Shown: in pieces, positions 40,665-49,799 of the stretch
How the letters are laid out: each line of letters opens with the position of its first letter
How positions within the stretch are numbered: the stretch's first letter is position 1
NCBI RefSeq assembly: GCF_030815865.1
Contig: NZ_JAUSXI010000001.1
Location: 4,092,001-4,156,000 of the forward strand
DNA: 64,000 bases
Reading direction: 5' to 3'
From: Arthrobacter globiformis
Lineage (GTDB): Bacteria > Actinomycetota > Actinomycetes > Actinomycetales > Micrococcaceae
Notes under the pieces: generated by a model
Database searches by the model: none
Seen by the model: the letters and a program-made list of their open reading frames with translations, nothing else
Told to the model about the DNA's origin: nothing
Made by a program: the position numbers and the translations under genes

Positions 40665-41746
40665 TTGTGGGTCCCCCTCAGGAATCCTGTCTGCCTTCCG
40701 ACCACCTGGCCGGCGTCGGGCGCCACGATTATTTCCTGCGCGGCTGTGTACGGTTCGTCCCCGTCCATAACCGTCAGTATTTCATCCGCGGCGACGGAAC
40801 GCTTGATGACTGCCAATGCGATGGCGCCCATCTCGTAGTGCTGCGCCACGGACGTCACGGTGCCCACCTTGCGCTCCCCCACCCGGACCTCGCTGCCGGC
40901 GGCCGGCATGGTGTGCTGGGAACCGTCGAGCTGCAGGAACACCAGGCGCCGCGGCGGGTGGCCAAGGTTGTGCACGCGCGCGATCGTCTCCTGGCCTTTG
41001 TAGCAGCCCTTGGCCAGGTGCACGGCGGTGCGCAGCAGGTCCAGTTCATGCGGAATGGTCTTGTCGTCCGTTTCGGCGCCGAGCCGCGGACGCCAGGCGG
41101 CAACGCGCAGGGCTTCGGCGGAGAGGACGCCTGCGAGCTTGCGGTCCCCCACCGTCTGCTCAAGCTCTGGCGCGGGTACGAGATATTCGAACCACGGGCG
41201 TTCGGCCCCGGGGTGGGTGTCCTCGGGAACCACGGAGTAGGCGTACCCGCCCGCTCCGACGTGCGGCCAGGGGTCCTGCCACACCTGCAGGCCAGCCCAT
41301 TCGGGCACGGCCTTGGTGGATCCCACCACTGCCCAGTCGGATGAGACGTCCGCCACCTCGACGCGGAGCATGAACTTCATCCTGGTCAGCCACTCGGCCA
41401 AGGGACCCGCCTCGGCCGCCTCGACGATCAGCCAGGTGGTCCCGCCGTCGTCCACCACGCGCGCATCGAATTCGATGCGGCCCTGCACACTCAGGAGCAG
41501 CAGTTCGCTGGACTCACCGGGCTGAAGATTGGTGACCTGCTGGGAGGACAGCGTGTTAAGCCAGCTCAGGCGGTCGGGTCCGGTGACCGTCACCACACCG
41601 CGGTGGGAAAGATCGACGACGGCGGTCCCGGCCGCGAGGGCGCGCTGCTCCCGCAGCGGTTCGCCGTAGTGGGACGCGACGCCGGCGTCGGCGCCGCCCG
41701 CTTCAACGGCGCCAGGGCGCGACAACAGAGGGCTCTTGGTAGTCAT
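40661..41746 (-). CDS. ygfZ: YgfZ/GcvT-family folate-binding protein
   Basis: 361 residues from the ATG at 41746. The signature KGCYKGQETIARVHNLGHPPRRLVFL (about residue 230) contains the conserved K-G-C-Y-x-G-Q-E motif with the reactive cysteine. VDLSHRGVVTVTGPDRLSWLNTLSSQ at the N-terminus is the GcvT-like folate fold. YgfZ assists Fe-S cluster enzymes such as MiaB. The upstream open frame is ignored, since the family begins near here and AAGGACG stands 12 bases in front. Confidence 0.9.
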   Translation of the reverse strand: MTTKSPLLSRPGAVEAGGADAGVASHYGEPLREQRALAAGTAVVDLSHRGVVTVTGPDRLSWLNTLSSQQVTNLQPGESSELLLLSVQGRIEFDARVVDDGGTTWLIVEAAEAGPLAEWLTRMKFMLRVEVADVSSDWAVVGSTKAVPEWAGLQVWQDPWPHVGAGGYAYSVVPEDTHPGAERPWFEYLVPAPELEQTVGDRKLAGVLSAEALRVAAWRPRLGAETDDKTIPHELDLLRTAVHLAKGCYKGQETIARVHNLGHPPRRLVFLQLDGSQHTMPAAGSEVRVGERKVGTVTSVAQHYEMGAIALAVIKRSVAADEILTVMDGDEPYTAAQEIIVAPDAGQVVGRQTGFLRGTHK

Positions 41747-41787
41747 ATGAAAGGGAACGTCCTTGGCTGGGAGGGTATTCCGGCCAC

Positions 41788-42510
41788 CTAGCGGTACTCC
41801 GGGTTTTCGAAACCAAATTTGGTTCCGGCCTTCCATTCTTCCGGAAGGTTGCCATAGGCGGGAATTCCGCCGGCGTCCTTGAGCGTCCGGGCCAGATGCA
41901 GGAGGTTCCACGTCATGAACGTGGTGTTCCGGTTCGTAAAGTCGCTCTCCGGGCCGCCCGAACCCTCATCCAGGTAGCTGGGTCCCGGCCCGACGGGGCC
42001 GATCCAGCCGGCGTCAGCCTGCGGTGGGATGGTGAAGCCGATGTGCTGCAGGCTGTAGAGGACGTTCATGGAACAGTGCTTGATGCCGTCCTCGTTGCCG
42101 GTGATCAGGCAGCCGCCCGCCTTCGGGTAAAAGGCCCACTGGCCCTTCTCGTTGAGCTGGCCCGAATGGGCGTAGAGCCGCTCGATGAGCTTCTTGGTCT
42201 GCGAGGAGTTGTCCCCCAGCCAGATGGGCCCGGCCACCACCACGATGTCCGCGTCCTTGACGGCCGGGTACAGCTCGGGCCATTCGTCGGTTGCCCAGCC
42301 GTGCTCGCGCATGTCCGGGTAAACGCCGCTGGCGATGTCGTGGTCGACAGTCCGGATGACCCGGGTGGCCACGCCCTGCTTCTCCATGATCAGCCGGCTC
42401 ACCGTGATCAGGCCCTCGGTGTTGCTCGTCTCCGGCGAACGCTTGAGCGTGCCGTTGAAGTACAGGGCTTTGAGGTCGCTGTAGTCAGCCGGGGGCTGGG
42501 ACTCATCCAT
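41788..42510 (-). CDS. Flavodoxin-fold NAD(P)H-dependent oxidoreductase
   Basis: 240 residues from the second ATG (42510), which has GGAG 5-6 bases in front; an ATG 12 bases upstream is possible. LKALYFNGTLKRSPETSNTEGL is an FMN-phosphate loop, DADIVVVAGPIWLGDNSSQTKKLIERL the typical flavodoxin/WrbA-like isoalloxazine region. It is read as a flavin-reductase-like enzyme; the physiological substrate is unknown. Confidence 0.82.
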   Translation of the reverse strand: MDESQPPADYSDLKALYFNGTLKRSPETSNTEGLITVSRLIMEKQGVATRVIRTVDHDIASGVYPDMREHGWATDEWPELYPAVKDADIVVVAGPIWLGDNSSQTKKLIERLYAHSGQLNEKGQWAFYPKAGGCLITGNEDGIKHCSMNVLYSLQHIGFTIPPQADAGWIGPVGPGPSYLDEGSGGPESDFTNRNTTFMTWNLLHLARTLKDAGGIPAYGNLPEEWKAGTKFGFENPEYR

Positions 42511-42632
42511 CGGACACTCCATCGGGTTGCTGCGGTCTCAGGCATGGAGACCTGAGGCCAAAGTAGCCGAAAGGAGCGCCGCCGAACAGGGTTTCGGAAC
42601 AGCGGGCGTGCGCAGCAGCGGGGTGGATGCGG

Positions 42633-43265
42633 TCAGGCGACCTTATTAAGGAACGCCGAGGCGTGGGCCTCCAGGCCATTGCCCGGTTCAGCAGCCGCGG
42701 AGCTTGCCGAGGGGCTGCCGGTGGCCACGTCCCACCGCCAGAGCAGGTTGCCGTCGACCAGCCCGAAGATCCGGGTGGCCGCACTGTAGTCCTTGGAGTG
42801 GCTGCCACGCATCACCATGTCGGTGCTGAGCTGGATCTGCGGGCCCTTGATCTGCCCGTAGTACAGCTCCGAGATGCCGCCCGGGTGGCTGATCGACACT
42901 GAGATGTCGAAGCCGCCATCCTTGTTGCGGAGCGCCTCAACCTCGTCGGCGCTTTTCAGCACCGGCACGATGTCCCCGGGAACGAGGCCGGGGCCGCTGT
43001 CAGCCTCCAGCTGTTTGCGCTCCAAGGCCCAAAAACCGGTCTCAACAGTGAGCGGCCGGAGCCTGGTGCCGTCCTCGTCGGTAAGCCAGCTTTCCGCACG
43101 GTACTGCAGGTACGGCAGACCGTTGTGGGTGAAGGAAACATGCTGCAGGAAGTGCTCTGAACCTTCATCACCGGCCCCGAGCCGGCCACGGCCCTCCCAC
43201 TCGCCGATGAGCCAGGACAGGGGAACCAGTTCGGGAGTCAGGTCCGTAGGAATTTCAATAGGCAC
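42633..43265 (-). CDS. Nitrobindin-like heme-binding beta-barrel protein
   Basis: 210 residues from a GTG start (43265) with AGAGGT 8-9 bases upstream. The N-terminal LSWLIGEWEGRGRLG is the GxWxGxG motif of nitrobindin/THAP4-like (formerly FABP-like, DUF1794) barrels, and the C-terminal EAHASAFLNKV places a histidine where the axial heme ligand is expected. Such proteins bind ferric heme and isomerise peroxynitrite. Heme binding is inferred. Confidence 0.85.
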   Translation of the reverse strand: MPIEIPTDLTPELVPLSWLIGEWEGRGRLGAGDEGSEHFLQHVSFTHNGLPYLQYRAESWLTDEDGTRLRPLTVETGFWALERKQLEADSGPGLVPGDIVPVLKSADEVEALRNKDGGFDISVSISHPGGISELYYGQIKGPQIQLSTDMVMRGSHSKDYSAATRIFGLVDGNLLWRWDVATGSPSASSAAAEPGNGLEAHASAFLNKVA

Positions 43266-43299
43266 AGCCGCTACCTCTCGAAACTGCTAAGCAGGGGTT

Positions 43300-43413
43300 T
43301 TACCGCTGTCCCTTGAACAGTCGGTAGACAACAAAACCGGCAAACCAGGCCATGGACAGGCTGGCAACGCCGAGCAGGACAAGGAAGAAGATTTCAAATG
43401 CAAGTACGGACAT
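43300..43413 (-). CDS. Very small membrane protein (37 residues)
   Basis: Translating leftward from the ATG at 43413 gives MSVLAFEIFFLVLLGVASL, SMAWFAGFVVYRLFKGQR and a TAA stop at 43300-43302. It is one or two membrane segments with a basic C-terminus. AGGATG stands 7 bases upstream of the start. It lies between the permease-like gene (17 bases away) and the nitrobindin-like gene, so it is probably in that operon. No family recognised. Confidence 0.65.
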   Translation of the reverse strand: MSVLAFEIFFLVLLGVASLSMAWFAGFVVYRLFKGQR

Positions 43414-43430
43414 GATGCCATCCTAACCCG

Positions 43431-44222
43431 TCAGGAGATGAGTAGTTTGTCTATGAAGTAGGCGAGCGAACCGACCGCCGAAATAGGCGCCAGGCCCATG
43501 CCCAAGGCAGCCGGAAAGTTCAGCGGAGCGCCCCGGAGGGTCACCAGTCGGCGGAAACTGACCAGGACCGCCCCGACCACCACACCGAACACGGCCGCGG
43601 GCAAAACGGTGATGTCGGAGAACACCAGGCCGGCGAGCGGCCCGGCCAGTCCGGCCAGGGTGATGCCCAGGGGCGCAATGATCCGGTCCGGCCAGCGGAT
43701 GAGGCCGGCGAACAGTGCGACGGCGGCGCTGATGCCGGCCACCAGCACCATCTCCTTGACACCGTTGAACCTGGCGCTGGCGATCCAGCCGGAGCCCAGG
43801 CAGGAGAGGAGGACGCCCACGCTGCAGCCGAGTGTCGACTCGAGGCGCTGCGCCTGGCCGGTGCCGCGCACCAGCTGGACAAGGAAGACGGCGGTGACAC
43901 CCAGGGCAATGAAGCCGGGCGTCCAGTTGAGGTAGCCGGGGGCGGCCGCGAAAGTGGCCGCAACGGCCGAGCCGGCCCCTGACAGTCCGATCACGGCCGC
44001 GAGGGTTTTCTTGGCGGGGATTCCCAGGTAGTGGGGCCAGCCGACGCCGATCCCCAGGGCAAAAAGCACGGCAACCGCCAGGAGGACGTCCGGAGTCCGG
44101 AAGACGCTGGCCACCAGCGTGGCCAAGCCCGCCAGGCCAACGACTCCGATGCTCCATGACTGGAGCGTCCGGCCGGCAGCGACAGGAGTGCTCACCTCGG
44201 GGGCAGGCCGTGGCGTACTCAT
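43431..44222 (-). CDS. Multi-pass membrane protein (permease-like, unassigned)
   Basis: About 263 residues from MSTPRPAPEVSTP (ATG at 44222); the frame is open 28 codons further upstream. Eight or nine hydrophobic segments are visible (for example VVGLAGLATLVASVF, VLLAVAVLFALGIGVGW, FIALGVTAVFLVQLV and LGITLAGLAGPLAGLVF), without charged motifs pointing to a transporter family. It is divergent from glnR. I do not recognise a function. Confidence 0.7.
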   Translation of the reverse strand: MSTPRPAPEVSTPVAAGRTLQSWSIGVVGLAGLATLVASVFRTPDVLLAVAVLFALGIGVGWPHYLGIPAKKTLAAVIGLSGAGSAVAATFAAAPGYLNWTPGFIALGVTAVFLVQLVRGTGQAQRLESTLGCSVGVLLSCLGSGWIASARFNGVKEMVLVAGISAAVALFAGLIRWPDRIIAPLGITLAGLAGPLAGLVFSDITVLPAAVFGVVVGAVLVSFRRLVTLRGAPLNFPAALGMGLAPISAVGSLAYFIDKLLIS

Positions 44223-44386
44223 CTCGGACTCTGCACTCAAATCTGCTGCGACCTCATCCTGGCTGTGCCGTTGACGGGCAGGGGCTCGGCCCCCTGACGG
44301 TTTCAATCCTGCCCTATGTGACCGCCATATGTCGTAAACAAGGCGCGCGGGTATGGCCCATCAGTGTCTGTCAGGGAGCCGTTGGG

Positions 44387-44392
44387 TATACT
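44387..44392 (+). promoter_or_regulatory. Possible glnR -10 box
   Basis: TATACT, a very good -10 match, 52 bases before the glnR start. No clear -35 was found at 16-18 bases upstream. Confidence 0.45.
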
Positions 44393-44444
44393 CAGACATC
44401 AGCTCAGTCGCCCGACGATGCGCGGACAGCCCCTTGGAGGAATA

Positions 44445-45143
44445 ATGTCGCACATCCTGTTACTGACCAACAGCACCGGGTCATCGGTGGACATTTTGCC
44501 TGCCCTGGAGCTTCTGAACCACCGGGTGCACATCCTTCCCGCCGAGCCCACCGCCCTGCTCGAGACTGACCCCTGCGACATCGTCCTCCTGGACGCGCGC
44601 AAAGACCTCGTGGGCGCCCGCTCCCTGACCCAACTCCTGAAGGCCACCGGCCTCAGCGCACCACTGGTGCTGATCCTCACCGAGGGCGGCATGGCGGCCG
44701 TTTCCTCAGCCTGGGCCGTCGATGACATCGTGCTCGACTCGGCTGGCCCCGCCGAGGTGGAGGCACGGATCCGCCTCTCTATCGCCCGGGCTGTACCGGA
44801 GCAGGAGGAGGCTCCCTCCGAGATCCGGGCCGCCGGCGTCGTTATTGACGAGGCGAGCTACACGGCGCGCGTCAACGGTGCGGCACTGAACCTGACCTTC
44901 AAGGAATTCGAACTCCTGAAGTACCTGGCGCAGCACCCCGGCCGGGTATTCACCCGGCAGCAGCTCCTCACCGAAGTCTGGGGCTATGACTACTACGGCG
45001 GCACCCGGACGGTGGACGTCCACGTCCGGCGGCTGCGCGCCAAGCTGGGCGCCGACCACGAGAACCTGATCAGCACAGTGCGCAACGTGGGCTACCGGCT
45101 CACCCTGATCCGCCAGCAGGAGGACGAACTCACCGAGGCGTAG
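44445..45143 (+). CDS. glnR: GlnR-type OmpR-family regulator of nitrogen metabolism
   Basis: 232 residues from ATG 44445 (GGAGG 5 bases upstream). The N-terminus [14 protein letters not shown] and [33 protein letters not shown] match the atypical receiver of actinobacterial GlnR. Asp50 is present (IVLLDARKD) but the acidic pair at the start and the conserved Lys are missing, so it is not a normal phosphorylated receiver. The winged helix ([33 protein letters not shown]) is intact. GlnR controls glutamine synthetase and ammonium transport. Confidence 0.88.
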   Translation: MSHILLLTNSTGSSVDILPALELLNHRVHILPAEPTALLETDPCDIVLLDARKDLVGARSLTQLLKATGLSAPLVLILTEGGMAAVSSAWAVDDIVLDSAGPAEVEARIRLSIARAVPEQEEAPSEIRAAGVVIDEASYTARVNGAALNLTFKEFELLKYLAQHPGRVFTRQQLLTEVWGYDYYGGTRTVDVHVRRLRAKLGADHENLISTVRNVGYRLTLIRQQEDELTEA

Positions 45144-45211
45144 GCCTCAGGCCGGACCCCACGGGGCCCGCCGCCGAGTGCCTGCACCCCGGCACCACCT
45201 GCAGTAGAAAC

Positions 45212-45249
45212 ACAGAACGGCCCGGCTCACCAGAGCCGGGCCGTTCTGT
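45212..45249 (+). terminator. Terminator after glnR
   Basis: Perfect 17-base arms (ACAGAACGGCCCGGCTC and its complement) with an ACCA loop, 68 bases after glnR. Confidence 0.85.
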
Positions 45250-45250
45250 A

Positions 45251-45330
45251 CTTCTACTTATAAGTGGAGGACATACGGTTCGAACGTATCGAGGCCACCC
45301 CAGTGGTGGATCCCCCTCGCAACCTGCCAT
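45251..45330. other. Unassigned structured intergenic segment before mshD
   Basis: Four nested or adjacent inverted repeats in 60 bases: the palindrome ACTTATAAGT (45256-45265), ATACG/CGTAT around GTTCGAA (45273-45289), CCACC/GGTGG around CCAGT (45295-45309), and CGAGG/CCTCG enclosing the last (45290-45319). On the minus strand the second hairpin looks like a tRNA T arm (TTCGAAC loop), but no acceptor, D or anticodon partner is found. Likely a small structured RNA, a leader or a tRNA remnant; unresolved. Confidence 0.45.
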
Positions 45331-45418
45331 GAATGCCGGCTGAGGTAACGACTATACGGGGCGCCACGGCCTGTTCCAAATCGGGCGTGCCCGGGTGGCG
45401 TCCGTATAGCCTTACAGC

Positions 45419-46390
45419 ATGAGTCCTGCGCACCCGGAGAAATGGCCCGTCCTTGTCATCAAGGGCGGCGTGGATGAAGAGCTGCTGCGGGATGTCCGCA
45501 CCCTGCTGGCCGCCGCCGAGGAATCGGACGGCAATCCGCCCATTTCCGAACAGACCCTCGTGACCATGCGCGCGGCGGACTCGGGCCCGCACACGCTGCT
45601 GACCCTTGCCCTCTACGCCCCGGATGAGGAGTCGGACCCCGCCACGGCACAGGACCTGGCCGGTTTCGCCGTGGTCGTCGAGGAGCCGGACGGGACAGGC
45701 GTGGTGGAAATCGCAGTGCACCCCAGCTATCGGAACCAGGGCGTGGCAGACCGGCTCGTTAGCACGCTCAAGTCCTCGCGCGGCCTGGACGGGCTCAAGG
45801 CCTGGTCGCACGGCAACCATGAGGCCGCTGCGGACCTGGCGGCCCGGTACGGCTATGGCCCGGTTCGGGAACTGTGGAAGATGCGGCTCACCACCGCCGC
45901 CGCTGACCTGCCCGACTTCGGCCTTCCGGACGGCGTCTCGATCCGCGCGTTCGTGCCGGGCAAAGACGAAGAGGCCTGGCTCGTAGCCAACCGTGAGGCT
46001 TTCGCGCACCACCCGGAGCAAGGTTCCCTGACCAGGGCCGACCTGCAGGCCCGGATGGACGAGCCCTGGTTCGACCCCGCCGGCTTCCTGCTGGCGGAGG
46101 GCCGGGACGGGCGGCTCCTGGGCTACCACTGGACCAAAGTGCATCCGCGGCACGGGACACACCCTGCCATTGGCGAGGTGTACGTGGTGGGCGTAACGCC
46201 CGCCGCCCAGGGCATGGGCCTGGGCAAGGCGCTGACCATCGCCGGGATCCGGCACCTCCAGCAGCAGGGCCTGCACGCCGTCATGCTGTACACGGATGCG
46301 GACAACACTCCGGCCGTCTCTCTGTACCGGCGGCTGGGCTTTACGCGCTGGGATATGGACGTGATGTACGGGCCGGTTGAGGGGCGTTAA
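45419..46390 (+). CDS. mshD: Mycothiol synthase
   Basis: 323 residues made of two GNAT halves, the layout of MshD, which acetylates Cys-GlcN-Ins to mycothiol, the major thiol of actinobacteria. N-half: [18 protein letters not shown] and [15 protein letters not shown]-half: [37 protein letters not shown] and [16 protein letters not shown], all MshD-typical. A TATAGC -10-like box ends 9 bases before the ATG, and no Shine-Dalgarno is visible, so translation may be leaderless. Confidence 0.93.
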   Translation: MSPAHPEKWPVLVIKGGVDEELLRDVRTLLAAAEESDGNPPISEQTLVTMRAADSGPHTLLTLALYAPDEESDPATAQDLAGFAVVVEEPDGTGVVEIAVHPSYRNQGVADRLVSTLKSSRGLDGLKAWSHGNHEAAADLAARYGYGPVRELWKMRLTTAAADLPDFGLPDGVSIRAFVPGKDEEAWLVANREAFAHHPEQGSLTRADLQARMDEPWFDPAGFLLAEGRDGRLLGYHWTKVHPRHGTHPAIGEVYVVGVTPAAQGMGLGKALTIAGIRHLQQQGLHAVMLYTDADNTPAVSLYRRLGFTRWDMDVMYGPVEGR

Positions 46391-46494
46391 CCGGCTCTTT
46401 GACGCCTGATTTAGCCGCCCCGAAATCTTCGGGTCCCGGACCCGTGAATGCTTGTAAGGTTGAAACCAAACCCGCCAGTACTCAAGGAGAGCGC

Positions 46495-48744
46495 ATGCAA
46501 CCGGAATCCGCCGGAACAGCCACCACCGAAATCAAGGTTGCCCCTGTGCGCGCCCGGTTCGGCTCCTCCGAAGTGCCGGCCTCCCGCGCCACGCAGGACC
46601 GGATCGACATCCCTGAGTTCGCCGCCATCCTGGAGCCGGATGGCGAGATCAGCCCGGACCGGTTCCTGGACCGCGAGCTGAGCTGGCTCGCGTTCAACTC
46701 CCGGGTTCTCGAACTGGCAGAAGACCCCAACCTGTACCTGCTGGAGCGCGTCAACTTCCTTTCGATCTTCGCGTCCAACCTCGATGAATTCTTCATGGTC
46801 CGCGTGGCCGGCCTGAAGCGCCGCATCGCCACCGGACTCGCCGTCCCGTCCCCGGCCGGCCTGAGCCCCGTGCAGGTCCTGGAACAGATCGGCGAGGCCG
46901 CCCACCGCCTGCAGCAGCGGCACGCCCAGGTCTACGCGGAACAGATCCGGCCGGCCCTGGCCTATGAGCACATCCACCTCATGCACTGGGACGAGCTCGA
47001 CGACGAAGCCCGGCACCGGCTCAGCGCCATGTTCGCGGAGAAGGTCTTCCCCATCCTCACTCCGCTGGCCGTGGACCCCGCCCACCCCTTCCCCTACATC
47101 TCGGGCCTTTCCCTGAACCTGGCCGTGGTGGTCCGGAACCCCGTCAGTGACAAGGAGCTGTTCGCCCGCGTCAAGGTGCCGGACCAGCTGCCCCGCCTGA
47201 TCTCCATCGACGGTCCCCGGGCCGGGACGGTGCCCGGCCGCGTGGCACGGTTCATCGCCCTCGAGGAAGTCATCGCAGTCCACCTGGACCAGCTCTTCGC
47301 CGGCATGGAAGTACTGGAGCACCACACCTTCCGTGTGACCCGCAACGAGGACGTTGAGGTGGAAGAGGACGACGCCGAGAACCTCCTGCAGGCGCTCGAG
47401 AAGGAACTGCTGCGCCGCCGGTTCGGTCCGCCCGTCAGGCTCGAGGTCACCAACGACATCAACCCGAACATCCGCGCCCTGCTGATCCGTGAGCTTGGTG
47501 TGGACGAGTCGGAGGTCTACTCCGTTCCGGCGCCCCTGGACCTGCGCGGTTTGTCCGTGATCGGCAACATCGACCGCGCGGACCTGCGCTATCCCAAGCA
47601 CGTGCCCCACACCTCGCGGTACCTGAACGAGTCCGAGACGTCCAAGGCCGCGAACGTCTTCGCCGCGATGCGCCGCCGGGACATCCTGCTGCACCACCCG
47701 TATGATTCGTTCTCCACGTCCGTCCAGGCGTTCCTGGAACAGGCGGCGGCGGACCCCAAGGTGCAGGCCATCAAGCAGACCCTGTACCGCACCTCGGGCG
47801 ACTCCCCCATTGTCGACGCCCTGATCGACGCTGCCGAGGCGGGCAAGCAGGTGCTGGCCCTCGTGGAGATCAAGGCCCGCTTCGACGAGCAGGCGAACAT
47901 CTCTTGGGCCCGCAAGCTGGAGCAGGCTGGCGTCCATGTGGTCTACGGCATCGTGGGCCTGAAGACCCACTGCAAGCTCTCCCTCGTGGTCCGCCAGGAG
48001 GTGGACGGGCTGCGCCGCTACTGCCACATCGGAACCGGCAACTACCACCCGCGCACCGCGCGCTACTACGAGGACCTCGGGCTCCTGACCGCGAACGACC
48101 AGGTGGGCGAGGACCTGTCCAAGCTGTTCAACCAGCTGTCCGGGTACGCCCCCAAATCGACCTTCAAGCGGCTCCTGGTGGCCCCCCGGTCCGTGCGTTC
48201 GGGACTGATCGACAGGATCGAAGCCGAAATCAGCAATGCCCGCGCAGGCATCCCCGCGCGCGTGCAGATCAAGGTCAACTCCATGGTGGATGAGTCCATC
48301 ATCGATTCCCTGTACCGCGCGTCCCAGGCCGGCGTGAAGGTGGACGTCATTGTCCGCGGCATCTGCTCCCTGCGCCCCGGCATCCCCGGGCTGAGCGAGA
48401 ACATCACGGTCCGCTCCGTCCTTGGCCGCTTCCTTGAACACTCCCGCGTATTCGCCTTCAGCAACGGAGGCGACCCCGTGGCGTACATTGGCTCCGCCGA
48501 TATGATGCACCGCAACCTGGACCGCCGGGTGGAGGCGCTGGTGCAGCTGTCCGGCGGCGAGGACACCGCCTACGTCCTGGACCTGATGCGCCGGTACATG
48601 GACCCCGAGACGTCCAGCTGGCACCTTGACAACGACGGCGAGTGGACCCGCCACCACATCGGCGACGACGGCAGCAAGCTGGACGATGTCCAGTCCTGGC
48701 TCCTGGCATCACGCTCCCGGCAGCGTGCCGTCGTCCGGCGGTAG
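46495..48744 (+). CDS. ppk: Polyphosphate kinase 1
   Basis: 749 residues from ATG 46495, chosen because AAGGAGAG lies 4 bases before it; an earlier in-frame ATG (46399) lacks a site. The enzyme reversibly polymerises ATP phosphate into polyphosphate. The four-domain PPK1 sequence is complete: [19 protein letters not shown], the autophosphorylated His492 in [34 protein letters not shown], and the second His649 in [10 protein letters not shown]. It is 11 bases before mutT1, a pairing known from mycobacteria. Confidence 0.95.
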   Translation: MQPESAGTATTEIKVAPVRARFGSSEVPASRATQDRIDIPEFAAILEPDGEISPDRFLDRELSWLAFNSRVLELAEDPNLYLLERVNFLSIFASNLDEFFMVRVAGLKRRIATGLAVPSPAGLSPVQVLEQIGEAAHRLQQRHAQVYAEQIRPALAYEHIHLMHWDELDDEARHRLSAMFAEKVFPILTPLAVDPAHPFPYISGLSLNLAVVVRNPVSDKELFARVKVPDQLPRLISIDGPRAGTVPGRVARFIALEEVIAVHLDQLFAGMEVLEHHTFRVTRNEDVEVEEDDAENLLQALEKELLRRRFGPPVRLEVTNDINPNIRALLIRELGVDESEVYSVPAPLDLRGLSVIGNIDRADLRYPKHVPHTSRYLNESETSKAANVFAAMRRRDILLHHPYDSFSTSVQAFLEQAAADPKVQAIKQTLYRTSGDSPIVDALIDAAEAGKQVLALVEIKARFDEQANISWARKLEQAGVHVVYGIVGLKTHCKLSLVVRQEVDGLRRYCHIGTGNYHPRTARYYEDLGLLTANDQVGEDLSKLFNQLSGYAPKSTFKRLLVAPRSVRSGLIDRIEAEISNARAGIPARVQIKVNSMVDESIIDSLYRASQAGVKVDVIVRGICSLRPGIPGLSENITVRSVLGRFLEHSRVFAFSNGGDPVAYIGSADMMHRNLDRRVEALVQLSGGEDTAYVLDLMRRYMDPETSSWHLDNDGEWTRHHIGDDGSKLDDVQSWLLASRSRQRAVVRR

Positions 48745-48755
48745 GAACCCGGCCT

Positions 48756-49727
48756 TTGAAGAGCAGCGACTCACCCATAGCGGATCAGACCGATCACCCG
48801 GGCGAGCCGGTCGCCGTCACGGCCGCCGGCGCCCTGCCTTGGCGCGTCAAGAAGGACCAGCTGGAGGTCCTCCTGATTCACCGGCCACGGTACGACGACT
48901 GGTCCTGGCCCAAGGGCAAGCTTGACCGCGGCGAAACTGTGCCCGAGTGCGCAGTCCGCGAGGTGGAGGAGGAGATCGGCCTCGTGGCGCCGCTGGGCAT
49001 CCCGCTCCCGCCCATCCATTACCATGTCTCCGCCGGGCTGAAGGTTGTGCACTACTGGGCCGTTGAGGTCACCGGCAATTCCCTGCGGCCTGACGGCAAG
49101 GAAGTGGACAGCGTCATGTGGTGCGCACCGGAGCGTGCGGCCGCGCTGTTGTCCAACCCGTCCGACCGGGCGCCGCTGGAATACCTGGCGGCGGCCCACG
49201 CCCGCAAGGAACTGCAGACCTGGCCGCTCGTCGTCATGCGCCATGCCAAGGCCAAACCTCGATCGTCGTGGACCAAGGCGGAAGGCGAACGGCCCCTGGC
49301 CGCCACCGGTATACGCCAGGCCCAGGCCGTGCACCGGCTGCTGAAGGCGTGGAAGCCGCGGCGCGTGGTCAGCAGCCCGTGGCTGCGCTGCGTGGCGACC
49401 ATCGCCCCCTACGTCAAGTCTTCGGACGCCAAGGTGAAACTGGTGGATGCGCTTACGGAGCACCGGCATGCCCGCAACCCCAAAAAGACTGCTGCCGTCG
49501 TGGACGCATTGTTCGACAAGCAGCGTGCAGTGGTGCTGTGCACGCACCGGCCGGCCCTCCCCACCGTGCTGGGCCAGCTCGCCGGTTACATGACCCCGCG
49601 GCTCAAGGGCCTGCTGCCGGTAGCGGATCCATATCTCGCCCCCGGGGAAATGATCATCTGCCACGTGGCGCACGGCAGCAACAGCAGGATTGTCTCGGTG
49701 GAGCAGTTCAAGCCCTTCGACGACTGA
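48756..49727 (+). CDS. mutT1: Bifunctional Nudix / histidine-phosphatase protein (MutT1-like)
   Basis: 323 residues if translation begins at the TTG of 48756 (AGGA 10 bases upstream); no ATG exists between the ppk stop and the domain. Residues 54-76 form the Nudix box GKLDRGETVPECAVREVEEEIG, intact. The second half is a histidine phosphatase with RHAKAKP (His163) and LCTHRPALPTVL. In mycobacteria MutT1 sanitises 8-oxo-dGTP and cleaves (di)nucleotide phosphates, and lies beside ppk. The same functional link is inferred. Confidence 0.9.
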   Translation: MKSSDSPIADQTDHPGEPVAVTAAGALPWRVKKDQLEVLLIHRPRYDDWSWPKGKLDRGETVPECAVREVEEEIGLVAPLGIPLPPIHYHVSAGLKVVHYWAVEVTGNSLRPDGKEVDSVMWCAPERAAALLSNPSDRAPLEYLAAAHARKELQTWPLVVMRHAKAKPRSSWTKAEGERPLAATGIRQAQAVHRLLKAWKPRRVVSSPWLRCVATIAPYVKSSDAKVKLVDALTEHRHARNPKKTAAVVDALFDKQRAVVLCTHRPALPTVLGQLAGYMTPRLKGLLPVADPYLAPGEMIICHVAHGSNSRIVSVEQFKPFDD

Positions 49728-49761
49728 GTCTCCACCGCCGTCCAGCCATCCGCCTTGACCC

Positions 49762-49799
49762 CGCCATCTTTGTATCAAATACTTGATACAAAAATGGCG
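49762..49799. promoter_or_regulatory. Large palindrome, probable GntR-type operator
   Basis: A 38-base near-perfect palindrome with the central part TTTGTATCAA-ATAC-TTGATACAAA (49769-49792, perfect), extended by CGCCAT/ATGGCG (49762-49767, 49794-49799) with one mismatch pair between. It lies at the start of the small membrane protein-GntR operon, so autoregulation by the GntR protein is a natural reading. It also lies 35 bases after mutT1 and could help terminate it. Confidence 0.65.

Noticed and set aside
45251..45330. A complete tRNA gene on the minus strand
   Set aside because: Only a T-arm-like hairpin is present; no matching acceptor 5' strand, D arm or anticodon arm could be found.
46411..48657. 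748-residue minus-strand open frame opposite ppk
   Set aside because: Antisense shadow; the plus strand has complete PPK1 motifs.
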